Assembly (NCBI GenBank): GCA_022316685.1
Contig: JAKJHU010000005.1
Span: 18,516,707 to 18,580,706 of the forward strand
Source of the DNA: Progne subis subis
Lineage: Eukaryota > Chordata > Aves > Passeriformes > Hirundinidae
Direction of reading: 5' to 3'
Length of the DNA stretch: 64,000 nt
Program-made: the position numbers and the translations under genes
Notes under the pieces: model-generated
Told to the model about the DNA's origin: nothing
Databases searched by the model: none
The model's input: the letters and a program-made list of their open reading frames with translations, nothing else
Shown: one piece after another, positions 1 through 12,400 of the stretch
Layout of the letters: each line of letters starts with the position of its first letter
Numbering within the stretch: the first letter of the stretch is position 1

Positions 1-445
1 TTAGTGAACTGTGCCCGTAAATCACAAACTGTACATTCTTAGAGTATCAGTTCAGGAGTGATCTTGTGCACCATTTTCCTATGTAGGTTTTAGGCAGATG
101 TCAAACATTTATAAATAGTTTATGGTCTGCCTCTTTTGCTTTTGAGGTGCTTTGCATACACATCTTAAAGTGTGAATCTTATTTTATGGCATTGGTTTGT
201 ATAAAGTTTTACTTCATTGATGCACTTGTTGACCAAATGAGTGTTTGTGAGGACTGTGGCAATTTTGTCTGTGATTGAACAAGGAGTTACATATATCCTT
301 CATTTTAAGTAAATGCATAAAATATTTGACTTCAGAGGAGTTCTAAGGATGCACTTGAGTGCTTTGATCAACTGGTGGTGGTGTCCGGTAATGATGTTCT
401 TACACATTTTTAAGCAGAATTAGTTGACTTCTTTAAACAAACGTA

Positions 446-450
<5 letters not shown>

Positions 451-490
<40 letters not shown>
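451..490. repeat. A40 homopolymer
   Basis: Forty uninterrupted A residues. It could be a plain homopolymer or the tail of a retrocopy whose body would be the unrecognised sequence at 1-450. I see no target-site duplication because the left side is cut off by the window edge. Confidence 0.95.
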
Positions 491-491
<1 letters not shown>

Positions 492-770
492 AACCCACAC
501 CTGGTTTAGCTAACTGCCATTATCTGATTTATTGTGATAAATTATAATTTCCTTGTTAAAAAGCAATTGCTTCTACTCAAGATAATTAACCACAGTTTTA
601 TCCTATGATGAAGCACCCCTCCCTTCTGACCACTGTGTCACCCACCTGAGTAGATTCATCCAATTGAATCCTTTAGCTTTCTGTCAGCCTCAAGCTCTTT
701 AACCTAATGATTTACTTAACTATCACAAAGCATAGATTGCATGTGTCTTTAGCTGAGTGAGGCAAGGAAG

Positions 771-839
771 GAGAGAGGAGAGAGGAGAGAGGAGAGAGGA
801 GAGAGGAGAGAGGAGAGAGGAGAGGAGAGAGGAGAGGAG
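771..839. repeat. (GAGAGGA)n purine microsatellite
   Basis: A heptanucleotide GAGAGGA is repeated about seven times and degrades into the five-base unit GGAGA at its right end. The strand is pure purine. It is a smaller relative in composition of the large GGAGA array at 43296. Confidence 0.93.
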
Positions 840-1848
840 TCGAGTCGTCAAACCCCAAGGGACTCGGGAGCTTTTGAACAATAAAGCTGTCCTCCCATTT
901 CCCAAGAAGCTTTGGGTTGCAGTGCTACAACACTATAGGCCTTTTAGGCATTGAAGCAGAGCATAAGAATTAGAAAGTAGCTACTGTAATAAGCTAATAA
1001 TGTGAAAGCCTTAATAGCTGTTGATTTATTTAGCATAGCTAGCAGGTTTTGTTACAAAGTGATGCTTCAAAAAAAGTTTAATATCATTGGGAGATGAGAT
1101 GTAATAGTCTTTTTGTTCCATTTCTGAGGTGACGCTAGGAAAAGGTGATCTTCAGTGTATAGAGAGTATTTGAAGGGCTTTGAAACTTAAAAAACTACTT
1201 TGAACTAGAAATGCTAGTTTTGTGAAGGCTTTGATAGTATTGGGAACCACTTATAAAGCTCAAGCAGTTTTACTCTTGCAAATTCTTATGGTCTTCATTT
1301 GTTCAACCAGAGTATCATTTAAACCAGGTCCTCTTAAGTTAAAAGGAATGTGTGGAGTAAATGTATAAAATAAAGCATTTTATGGGAGAAATCCAACAGA
1401 TTTTTTTTTTTTTTAATTTTCTATGTAACAACTGATACAGATCCCCATCAAACAATAGTTTGATTAAAAAAAAGAGATAAGTTTAGAGACCACCTTTGGG
1501 ATATTCGTAGTAGGAATGTTACTAAGAGGTAATTTTCCAACTATTCCATCTGTAGATGGAGCAAGGGGGCGGGGACGGGGGGGAGGAAGGAATCTGACAA
1601 AATAGGGACATAAGTCTGGTTGGTGGAAGAATCTACCATTCACAGGAGGGTTTTGTGCATCCATATTCTACACCGTGGTCCATCATTGTGAACCAAGACT
1701 GCAAACTTAAGAAACAGCCCTGTAACATTTTCTCAAATATGAATAAGCATGAAGTACTTCTTGCCCTGCAGTACAATGTAGGTCCTTTCTGGTGAACTTT
1801 CCCAGGAGTCAACAAGTAAACAGATAGATAAACTACACTAATATTCTT

Positions 1849-2120
1849 CATAGAATCCCAGAATAGTTTGTGTTGGAAGGAACCCTAAAGATCATCTGGT
1901 TCCAAACCCTCTGCTGTGGGCAGGAACACCTTCCACCAGATCAGATTTCTCAGAGCCCCATCCCACCTGGCCTTTAGCATGTCCAGAGAGAGAAGGTCTA
2001 CAGCCTCTCTGGGCAACTGCTGTCAATGTCTCACCACCTTGATGGTAAAGATTTTCTTCATAACATATAATATTATAGTATGCAATAAGTATCTAATATT
2101 ATCCTTATCTGCTCTTAGAA
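1849..2120 (-). mobile_element. CR1 LINE 3'-end fragment
   Basis: Read on the + strand it starts with the reverse complement of a CR1 3' terminus (TAGAATCCCAGAATAGTTTG, then TTGGAAGGAACC) and continues through CATCTGGTTCCAAACCCTC, GGGCAGGAACACCTTCCACC and CTCTGGGCAACTGCTGTC. The order and spacing match the avian CR1 3' UTR. It is 5'-truncated near 2100-2120, where similarity fades into AT-rich DNA. Typical dead, truncated copy. Confidence 0.9.
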
Positions 2121-3328
2121 TGTGCATGGACTATTTAGAGTTGGCCATCCTTTTACTAAAGAGAAATGTAAGATAAGCACTGTCTAAACAATTACCTTTT
2201 GATGGTATTCTATGCAGAAGAAGCTTATGAAGGTAAACTGTGTTTTAAAGATACGTTTTCAAGAACTCAGTATATTAAGTGATGATTGTGTCTCTCATAT
2301 GTTGTCAGATTTATCCAACTAAGCAGATTGGCTATCTAATGTATTACAGTCATGGCTTCAGCTGAAAACAGGAAGATTTCAGAACAGTTTGATACATGTT
2401 ACGGGTTTCTGTGGAACCAAGGTGCAGCTTATGCTGCTCTGCATACTACTTGCTACTTGAGATGTACACTTTAATTTATAATAAAATATATTATCTGCTT
2501 CCATCTGGAAGACAAGTGAAAATCCCTTCCAGGTCTTTCTCAAAATGGAAAATTGAACTGTGTACTTTAAGGGCACTGGCTGTTAATTTGAGTGGCTTAG
2601 TTGTACAGGTTAGCTTGGCCTTTAACTGTGACACAGTCAGAGTGTAAGACTATTAATGCCAAAATTGCAATGTTCCCAAACTGCATGAAAGGGTAGAATG
2701 ATGAGGGTGGGTTTGTTTTTCAAAGAACCAAAGTTAAGTACCAAGACCCTGTTGTGTTATCATCTTGTGTCTTGTATATTGAATGGACAGCACAACCTTT
2801 TACATAAAACATAACATAAATATGTAATATAAATATGTATTGAATAATTATGCTTCTTTTGTTACTTCATATGTTTTTTGACTAACAAAGTAAGTTAGAA
2901 GATTACATGACTCTTTACCAACAACGCAAGCAAGGGGAATTAAAAAATCAAAACAGATACTTAAATAGAGATGGTTGATAAAATTGCATGCACAGATGCT
3001 TCTTATTTGTCATTTCAGTTAAAATGCAATTATATTCTCTAATTTGTTTATATTAGTGTAATTACTCCACAGGGAAAAAAAACATTATTACCAGGGTACA
3101 GAAGTAAGCACTTCCATTACAGCATTTGTGTGTGTACAGAAAACACAGGACCATGACTGTTTCATAGCAGGGTGCACAGTTTTATCACACGCTGAAAAAA
3201 ATAGCACACAGAGAAATAAGTCAAAATTTTCAGTCACTCAGGATTATAGAGAATGATTACTGTAGACATCAACATTCATCAAATATTAAAGTGGTTTACT
3301 TTTTTTTTTTTTTTTTTTGGCTGGGCAG

Positions 3329-3489
3329 CAAACTTGCAAAGAAGCGCAAGGATGCCATGGGAACCACCCGTCAGGAGATGACCCACATGGTGAATGCCAT
3401 GGACAGGAGCTACGCCGACCAGAGCACTCTGCATGCAGAGGATCCCCTGTCAATCACATTTATGGACTCACATAACTTCAGTCCCAGAT
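3329..3489 (+). CDS. PTPRK: PTPRK exon: juxtamembrane segment
   Basis: 161 nt, 53 full codons plus one base on each side. It begins after acceptor GGGCAG with the last base of a serine codon, then [20 protein letters not shown] and onward to NFSPR, and ends in a T that joins the next exon (donor TGTAAGT). This is the basic region just inside the membrane followed by a Ser/Thr-rich stretch. The basic KKRK cluster is where a cytosolic anchor next to the membrane is expected. The open frame continues back through the T-run, but that is intron. Confidence 0.93.
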
Positions 3490-6400
3490 GTAAGTAGACA
3501 GTGATAGATACTCCAGAGTGTAGGTGAATATAGAAACACAGAAAATAATTCTGCTTTTCAAGGAAAATTGTTTTACGCTTCAGGTTTTCAAGGAATGCTG
3601 GAAAGCAAAAGGTTGAGTAGGGATGTTTGTATGTTGTCCTTATTGGAATGTGGCAAAATTTTTAATTAGATATTTGCATGTGCTTTCAGTATGCAATGGT
3701 ATTTGTTTTAGGGAAAGTATTATACTTCTAGAATACCTCAGTTAAAACTTGAAATGTGTTTTCCCTCATGAGACTATTTAATGCCAGCACATTAAATGTT
3801 ACTGCATAACACCACGTCTGTAATGAATAATAATATGAGGTCCAAATTAATTTTTATTTTTTTGGCAGTAAGGACGTTACAGCAGAAGGAAACATTGACA
3901 AATTTCATGTCCTGTTTGTGTTATTCACAAACAAGCTTTAGGAAGAAGCTTGTTAATATATCTGCAAATTTGTTCTGTATTTGTATTCATTTTTTTGTAG
4001 ACGTGCCGACTGGTTTTGAAAAAGTTTGGGTTTCTGACTGTTAAGGGTTATAGCTGCCACTGTTCAACACTCTTGCCTCCCAACATCTGCACTATACCCT
4101 GCCAAAAGCAAGGTACTCCACTGGCAGACTGAATATTTCAGAACTAGTGTACAAATTAAAAAGGGATACAATTCTGCCATGGAGCTGGTAGGAACCTGAG
4201 CTTCTCACAGCTCCATGGACTTGTGGCTTGGCTTTACACAGATCTGAGCAGCCTGAGCTCCTTCTGAATTGTCATTGTTTGAGAATGACACTCCATGTCT
4301 CTCCTTGTCTCCCATACTCCCTACCATGTTTGGTCAAAATCCATCCATTAAGGCTCTTAAGCTCTTTCCTGGTTGTTGTAAGGGAAATAGGTTTTGGAGG
4401 AGGATTTATTGCTTGGTTTATTGAAGCATACCAAACTGCTAAATGCTAACATTTTAAGTGTCTCATAACCAATTACAGGTGGGAATATTGGCCTGGTGGT
4501 TTTTCTACACAGTTTTGGCTGGAACAGTTTGAAAAGTCTCCAAAGTCTGATGCCTTATTGGCGCTGAAATTTGTGGAGGCAGGATTGCTGACACAGTTTG
4601 ATAAGGGCTGTGATGGTGGGTCCCAAGCTAAGAATTTATCAGGAATTAACGTGGCTATTAGTGAGCCAGGGCTGCTAGGCACTCCGGCAGCCTTTCAGAT
4701 GGACTGATGTGATGCCAAGAGCCCATGAGCTCCTGTCACCACAGCTGTCCTTCTTTGCCTGGCTTGCAAAGAAGCTGGACATCACCGGCTTCTAGCGTCC
4801 TAGGCATGTGATTTTTTGTGTGTAGAAGGATTTGTTTCTTCAGACCATTGTCTGTGCTGAAACAAGTCTTCCCAGCTTTCAGGGTTTCTTGCTATGTGAC
4901 AAACTTTCAGGCAGATTGTCTGAGAACTGGAGCTTAATTCTGTTGCAGACACTTTGACATTATAATTTTTTGTTCCAGACTGGAACAAAACAAATCCTGG
5001 ATTCTGCCATTTCTGTCCTAAACAGTGCATTTATCTCTGCATGGTTCTAGTTGTGATAATAAAAGATAAAATTCTATGAATTTTATTCAGACATCTGCAT
5101 CTGGGTATCTGTGATTTTCCTATACTCATTACAAGCAATCTCTTCCGTACGGAACATTTAAAAAGCTATTAATGGTAAAAATGTGTATAATTTTCTTTTA
5201 AATTATGGAAAACTGGAAAACTTTATAGAAATACCATTTTATTTTGAGATTAGCTATTCAAGTATTATATGAGAGGATGGGTTTAAAAAGAAAGAAGTGA
5301 GTTCTGTGAAAGTGAACCTTTATTGTGAAGTGAAAAAAACAATAGTGAAGGAGGAGCCCTTTCAAAAGCTAAATTGCATGTAATGTCTTCATTATTTCAT
5401 TTCAGTAAGGATCTCTTTGCTCTTATCATTACATTTCTGAAGTCTGAAATCACTGCCTTTCATACCTCTTTTATTCAGGATGCTTTCGGGAACTGTGTTC
5501 ATTCTGGTTTTCTCTTGTAATAAAATTAATGGAGTTTAGTTATCTCTTGGTCATGCTCTGAACTATATTGTTTTTGTTCTTAAAAATTCACAAATTAAGG
5601 GTAATGTGTTTCTTCATGGGCTTTGTTTTCCTACAGTGCCCAATGATCCACTTGTGCCGACAGCTGTGTTAGGTGAGGACCCTAGTCCTTCATTATCCAT
5701 TACTGCATGAGTTCTGTCTCCTTGCATGGTTGAACGTTGAAACAGCTTGTTTTATGGTAAAACTATGCTGTTGCCAGAAAATAATTCTACACTCAGTTCA
5801 TCAATTCAGAATTAGACTGACAACAATTTTAGAATAAAAATGATTTTATGTTCTCATTAAGAAATTATTCCTACTCACTGCTAACTGAAGAGTAAATGAT
5901 GGAATATGTAAATTGAAAATACTAAAATTTTTCTCCGCAGAAGTTTGAAACTGAATTGCAATAAACTGACATGTGAAACTAGATGTCTATTAAGAGATCT
6001 TTAAAAATAAAATTCAGGTTCACATTAACTTTTTTCGGCACCCAAAGCTCAATTTTCTAAATAACAAGAATGAAAAGAAAAATAGAAAATGGGAAAACTT
6101 TCACGATATCTAAGAGGAAACAAGAACTTTCTTTGCATGTTCTGAGCAAGTACTTCTGTATGCCTATATTTATTACATAATTCAACTGGTAGTAGTAAAT
6201 TTTTCAGCCTTGTACTTACTTTAAAAAGAAGATACATTGAAATGGACAGGCTGCATATGTCTGTGCTGCATCTAACTCTGAATGCAAATTTTAGAGGTTG
6301 TTTTTTGGGTTGTTTTGTTTTGTTGTTGTTGGGTTGGTTTGGTTTTTTTTTATTTTGGGTGGGGTTTTTTTGTTTTTTGGCGGGTTTTTTGGTTTTTTTT

Positions 6401-9400
6401 TTAAGTAGATGAAAGTATAATTTGTACCCAAGTTCTTGGTTGGATAAACACAATGTGCAGTATTGAGTTTCAGTCAGTTGCTGAGGTAATTTTAGGGAAA
6501 AAGGCATATCAGAAAGTTGATGTGACTATAGATGTGTTGAAAATTAGATTCCTAGAAGTAAAGCTTAAAGGGACCTGGAGGCAATGAAATCCCTTCTCTG
6601 TTTTGAGAATGGACATATAATACAAATTCTTTCTGAAAATTGTCTCATTATGTTTTAAAATTTGTAGCAAACAGAATTTTGCTCTCACAGTGAAATGTTC
6701 CAGTGCCTCAGTCTTCCTTAGTGAGAATAAATTTCAAATCGTATTAGTAATCTTTGGAAACCAAAGGTCAATTTTCTGAGTATTAATTACTACTAACTGG
6801 GTACTACTACTAAGTATTATAAAAGCTCACCCCTAGTTTTTCCTAACTAGGCTAATCTAGACTAAATTTTCATTGCTGTGGATTGAGCCATTTCCTTTTG
6901 AGAGACTCACAGAAAATATGGAAAACAGGCACACTTCTGTCCTTTCAAAACAGTCTTTTACACATTGAAAGGCTCATGTCCTCAATTATTTCTCTTTTAG
7001 TTGAGTTTAACCCACTTCTTTCACTCATCTACCTGTAGGTGATGTTTTCTAAATTTGTTGTGATTATTTTTCTCCGATTACTTTCCAGCTTTCCAACTCA
7101 TAGGTTGAATTTTAAATTTCAGGGCCCCAAATCAGGTAGCATTCTAAGAAGAAGTCTAAATGCTGAGCTGAGTGGAATAGGCACCCCTATGGCTCACTTT
7201 TATTGTTTCTGTTAACTGAACTGTATTTTCTCCTTTTTATTGTGTTCATGTTGCTGACTTCATTGAGTTACCTGTTAAAATCTCAGTTATTATTTTCCAG
7301 TCCATTACTCCATTCTGTAGTTATATATTTGGCTTCCCTTTCCAGCACACTCTGTTGTTGCCTTCATCATTCAATTCACCTTGTTGATTTTTGCATTGTG
7401 TCCTAAATAATCAAGATAACTTTGAAATCTGATCCTGTGCTTGTGAAGTGCTCATGGTACCTCCCACTCAGTGCTGTACTGCCATGGTATTTTCTGCTGT
7501 GGCAGACACAGTTTCAGACAGCTGTGAATACCAAGAGCAAGGAACTAACTGAAGAACAGCTTAATAGTTCCTGTCTGCTTTTTCATCTGCTGGTAATGGT
7601 ATTCTGAGCATGTTAATTTCCTCATATAAGCGAACCATTGATAGCTGAAAGAGTACTAATTTTCATTGAGTGGACTGAAATAGTGGAGAGAAGTGGGCAC
7701 ACCATGTAGTAAAAGCAGAGTATCAGTAACCTTGTTCCTTTGGAGCTGCATCATTTGGCCTACTTCATTTTCATACAGCCTTTGCTCAGCCCAGCACGAC
7801 AAAACAGTTTTCTTCTGCCTTATTTAGAGAAGATGAATATTTTATGGATTCTAAATCATAGAACATGTTTTTTTATATGAAACTCTTATTACTTTGTAGC
7901 TATACTAGTTTTCTTTTTCTTCATATATAGGTTATTAATGCTGCTCTCCATTGTGTGTACATTAGCACTGTTAGTATGACAATTTGCTTTTCTCAAGCCC
8001 CTATTATTACTCTGATAGTATACTAATGTGGCCCTTATATTTTTTAAATAGCTTTCATTGTTACCTATTGTGAAGATTTAACAACTTTGAATGTCACTTT
8101 CTTTTAGCCATTTTCTAATATAGTCCTGAAATAAATTTCTCATGTTCTGTTCACTCATTGTTTTTTGCTGCTTCAATGGGTTAAAGTGCCTATTACTGGT
8201 AAGTATTCTGTGAGGAACGGGGAGAACTACAAATCCTGAGGTGGTTTGAACTGTGTGTGATTTAGTATGCGTAACACTACAATAAAAAGTGACTGCTGTA
8301 TGTCACTCACCTTGTTAGGTAGGTTAGTGAGGCATAAATTAGGTACTGAAATTAGCAACTTGGGTTACAGTTCAAAGAATCAAGTTTCTTAGGAGATTTA
8401 ATTTCAGAAGGCATTAATAGTGTTTGAATTTTGGTGTAATTGTACGAAAACTAACCCTTGGGGCATTAATTTTCTTCCTAGAGTGTTTTGCCTCCTAATC
8501 TAGATCCTTTGCAAGGAAAATGATAAACTGATTTCAAAGAAGTTTAGGAGGGGTTGGTTACCTACTTCTCATTTCAGTAGCTACTTACATTAGAAATTTT
8601 CTTCCTCTGCAAATTCTTTTGATCTGATAATTACTAATTTGAATAAAATTACTATTTCACAAAATGAATTGACAAATGACCTCATGCAGCTTTGACATTT
8701 GGTTTTAATATGAGAATTCATGTTGCACAGAGCATTGGAAGAAATTTCTTTGCTTGTACAGGGCAAAAAATTGTGACTGAAATCAGCACACTCAACTCAA
8801 GTTTCATTTTTCTACTAAAAGACCTGAGTTAAAGTGACCACTCAGTAGTGCTGATTCATCTTCCTAAGTGGAGGTGGTGTTCTGAAGTGGTGGCATAATT
8901 GCTTCTCTTTTTTCGTGGGTTCTCAGTTCATTCTTTGTTTGCTTTAGACAAATGATGTCCTGATGCCACTATGGAATTATTCTAATTTACTGTTCAAGGT
9001 CTAATATTGCTATTGATATGTATTAGCCCTTAAAAAGTTACTTTGGCTGATAGAGTCTGGAGTTTCCAAGTACATTAATGTCATAAAGTTTTGCAGCTTC
9101 AAATAAAATGCCCGTCAGATATCTTTATTGCTGGATGAAGGACTGCAAACTTTCGTATGTGTTTGCCGTTAAATTCTTTTATGTACTTCACAGTATTTAC
9201 GTGCTGGAGAGTAAGTGCTTTGCGTTCTCAGAAATTAGAGATGTTTTTGAAGGAAGAGGTTCAAAATAGATGTTGCTATGTGTAGCAGCATGTGTTACTG
9301 CTCTGTAGATACATAATGCACTGATTTTTCGTGAATACAGATGAAAATCACAGTGCAACAGCAGAATCCAGCCGACTCCTGGATGTCCCTCGTTATCTCT

Positions 9401-12400
9401 GTGAAGGCACAGAATCCCCGTACCAGACTGGGCAGCTGCACCCTGCCATCAGGGTGGCTGATCTCCTGCAGCATATTAACCTGATGAAGACCTCTGACAG
9501 CTATGGATTTAAAGAGGAGTATGAGGTGAGATCTCCAGTGGTGGGGCTTTGCTAGGAAAAATCCCTTTGAAATGGGCAGCCTACTGTTTGCATTGTATTG
9601 CAAAAGGATGGAACTAAATGTCATGGGTTTAAGTGAAAAACAGAATAACAGGCATAAGATTCTTATCTATGTAAACCAAAAGTGAAATAGCAAATTGAGT
9701 CCAATGGTTTGAGCCTTTACAACTGCCTGGTAGAAAATCCCTGTGTGTTTCCTTAGGGTATGAAAAGAATCCTTTTGACATATTGTAAGAAGCTGCCACT
9801 CTTTTTTTGTTGGTCTTTAGTGGAAATGCTGTAATTAGTTATGTGAGCTATTTTTAGTGCAGTTCTCCTGGATTAGGTTAAAGTACAGAATTTAACCTGC
9901 CTGGTTTTGCGAGAAACATTGACTGGAAGCACTCGCCTGATTTATTTTAGCATCTCAGTAGGGCAATATTGGGACTTAGCTCCAGCTGAGAAACAGTAAA
10001 AAGATGATAAGGGTAGTCACATCTTGAAGTTCTAATTAAATCTGCCTGAGCATGTCTACTTACAACTTTAATGTTAAACTGGAAACAAGAAATTCCCAGC
10101 ACTGGAGGTAGAAGATGAGTACAGATCTGTTTTGCTTCTGATCTCAGAATCTGTTTTGATTCTTTGGGATTAGGATATGAGTCAGGACACACAGTAAAGA
10201 TGAGAATGGGACTGCCAAGGTTGCTCAAATACAGCTAGGTTTACAATGAGTTTTCTCTGAGTAAGTAATCTCTTCTGACACAGTTTTCAACCTTCTCTCC
10301 TTTCTGCAGCTGTCTCTACTGTAAACATAAGAACTGGAATAAATAAATGTGTGTTTTTTAAAAGAATATTATGCTCTTTTCCTCTCTTTTACTTAAACAC
10401 GCTTTGTTATGCTCTGCCTAACTGCAAGGCTAAGACCAAGTGTCAGCCACTGCTGGGGGGGAGGGTGTTCCCTGATGCCATATCAGGTGTTTTCCTGCTT
10501 GCTACTTCTTCTCTCTCTGTACATGACATCTATTCCCTGCTTTGGGCTTCTGACTTTGCATTAAAGATCTGATTCCATGGCTACTGTGTATTTTCTGGAG
10601 ATAACTTACCCAGGATAAGAGATCATCTGGAAGGAAGGAGTAGCATAGACCTACAACAGCAGTAAAATATCTACGGGCAATGAAGAGAAAGACAAGGAGA
10701 AATAAAAACTGCTTCTATCAATACTGAGAAATCAAAGTCTTAATAGTTCAAAAATGTAGAATAATTTTGCTAGTGACTAGAGGGAGGGATATGAGGAAAG
10801 GCAAAAATGAACAATGAACATTGGCAGAGGAGAGTTCCTGATGTCTCTGTAGGAAGGAAAGGTGTTTTGTGAAGTAATGTGTGGAAAGCAATGTAATGCC
10901 GTAGTAAACAGGCTGTACAATTACACTGTCTAGGAAGAAGAGTGATCAGTCTCTGTACTTTCTCAGTTCACTGTCATTCCTCCATAGCAATGATATGTAA
11001 GCAAGTTTAGCCTTCCAGCAACTACAGGATTTGAAATCCCTGTGGAGTTCCTCAGTGAGTTGCCCATTTACTGGTAGCAGTCAGGGGAGAGAGGCTCCCT
11101 TCTTCTCTAGATGTTTGTGTACCATGGTTCTGCCTGGGTGACTGGGGCAGACGAGCGAAGCTGAACTTACTTTATGGTGGGGCAGTTCTTTTAAACTGTT
11201 ATTTTTGGAGATAAATTAATGGTCAGAATGTTTTCTTTCGGAACATTTTTATTTATAGAGTTTCTTTGAGGGGCAGTCAGCTTCTTGGGATGTCGCTAAG
11301 AAGGATCAAAACAGAACAAAGAACCGCTATGGCAACATTATAGCATGTGAGTATCGGTGTCCTTGGTTTGAGCGATACCTCTACTCGTGCGTTACTCGGG
11401 CAGTGCTCTCTCTCCCTTTGCAAGTCTCCGGTGGCACAGCTGCTTAGTACCTGCAGTGTAGAAGCAGAACAGTGCCTTTTTCTGCTTTCTTCTTGTTGTT
11501 GTTATTGTTGTTGTTCTTCACAGTTCAACTTTCTTCCTTTTATAACTCAGGCTGAATTTCGCATTTGCATCTCTGTTGTGCAAGCTGTGGTAAGCATATA
11601 TCAGCAACATGCTGGCACTCATGTGGATGTTGATTCTGTTTATTTGCAGTTTGTATTGTTTTACCCATGCAATTGAACACACAGGAATCACGGTGCCGGA
11701 GAAGTTCCTGAACGAGTCGAGTTACCTCTTCATCGAATCCCACGTGCATTGCTAACTCCTTTCTCTTGATTTCATTAATGTCTCAAAATGAACTTGAGCA
11801 GGCTTGGGTTGGAGGTGAGGAAACAGTAATCAGCATTTTTGGTTTTATAGATTACCAGCAGTGGAAGTGAATGTTGAAAGGAACTTTGAGCAAGTAACTT
11901 GGTCTCTTTGTGTCTTCTTAACCACATGTAACAGTGCCAATACCTTTCAGCTTCTCCTAATGAAATCTAGTGCATGTTTTTTGAAGTAATTGGTTCTTTG
12001 TGTTTCTGTGTAAACACCTCTTATTTAAGGACTGTAAATTGTGAGGCACTTATGCCAGCTGATTTTGGTTTTCTAGATGACTTACCATTAATATCTTACT
12101 TAAAAACCACACTTCAAAAAGGCTCCGTAACCACTTGGTTTTTACAGATGACCACTCCAGGGTGATTTTGCAACCTGTTGAAGATGATCCATCTTCAGAT
12201 TACATTAATGCCAACTACATAGATGTGAGTGGAATGTACTGCTTTCTCCCTCTCAATTTGCCAACTTCTCTATGTGAAATTATTGCATGTTATGCTACAA
12301 AATTATTGAAAGTTTTCTTTTATTAAGAACAAATGTACACTTTCCTTGTTCTACGTCCTAGTACTCACTGACATTGTTGTGCTTTCTTTCACATCTGACT

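Larger units (their letters stand above)
1..3328 (+). other. PTPRK: PTPRK intron upstream of the first visible exon
   Basis: No coding exon was recognised here; the exon for the transmembrane helix must lie further upstream. The stretch holds a 40-A run, a GAGAGGA repeat and a minus-strand CR1 fragment. Its 3' end is a T-run (about 3299-3318) that serves as polypyrimidine tract, followed by the acceptor GGGCAG. Confidence 0.75.
5673..9340 (+). other. PTPRK: PTPRK intron containing a T/G-rich block and a 12-nt candidate exon
   Basis: A 3.7-kb intron. A T/G low-complexity block lies at about 6298-6403 and gives a spurious lysine/asparagine-rich minus-strand reading frame. A candidate 12-nt exon is listed separately at 8187. 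Nothing else recognised. Confidence 0.7.

Noticed and set aside
6049..6507. 152-codon minus-strand frame rich in lysine, proline, asparagine
   Set aside because: Its core is the translated reverse of a T/G low-complexity block inside a PTPRK intron.
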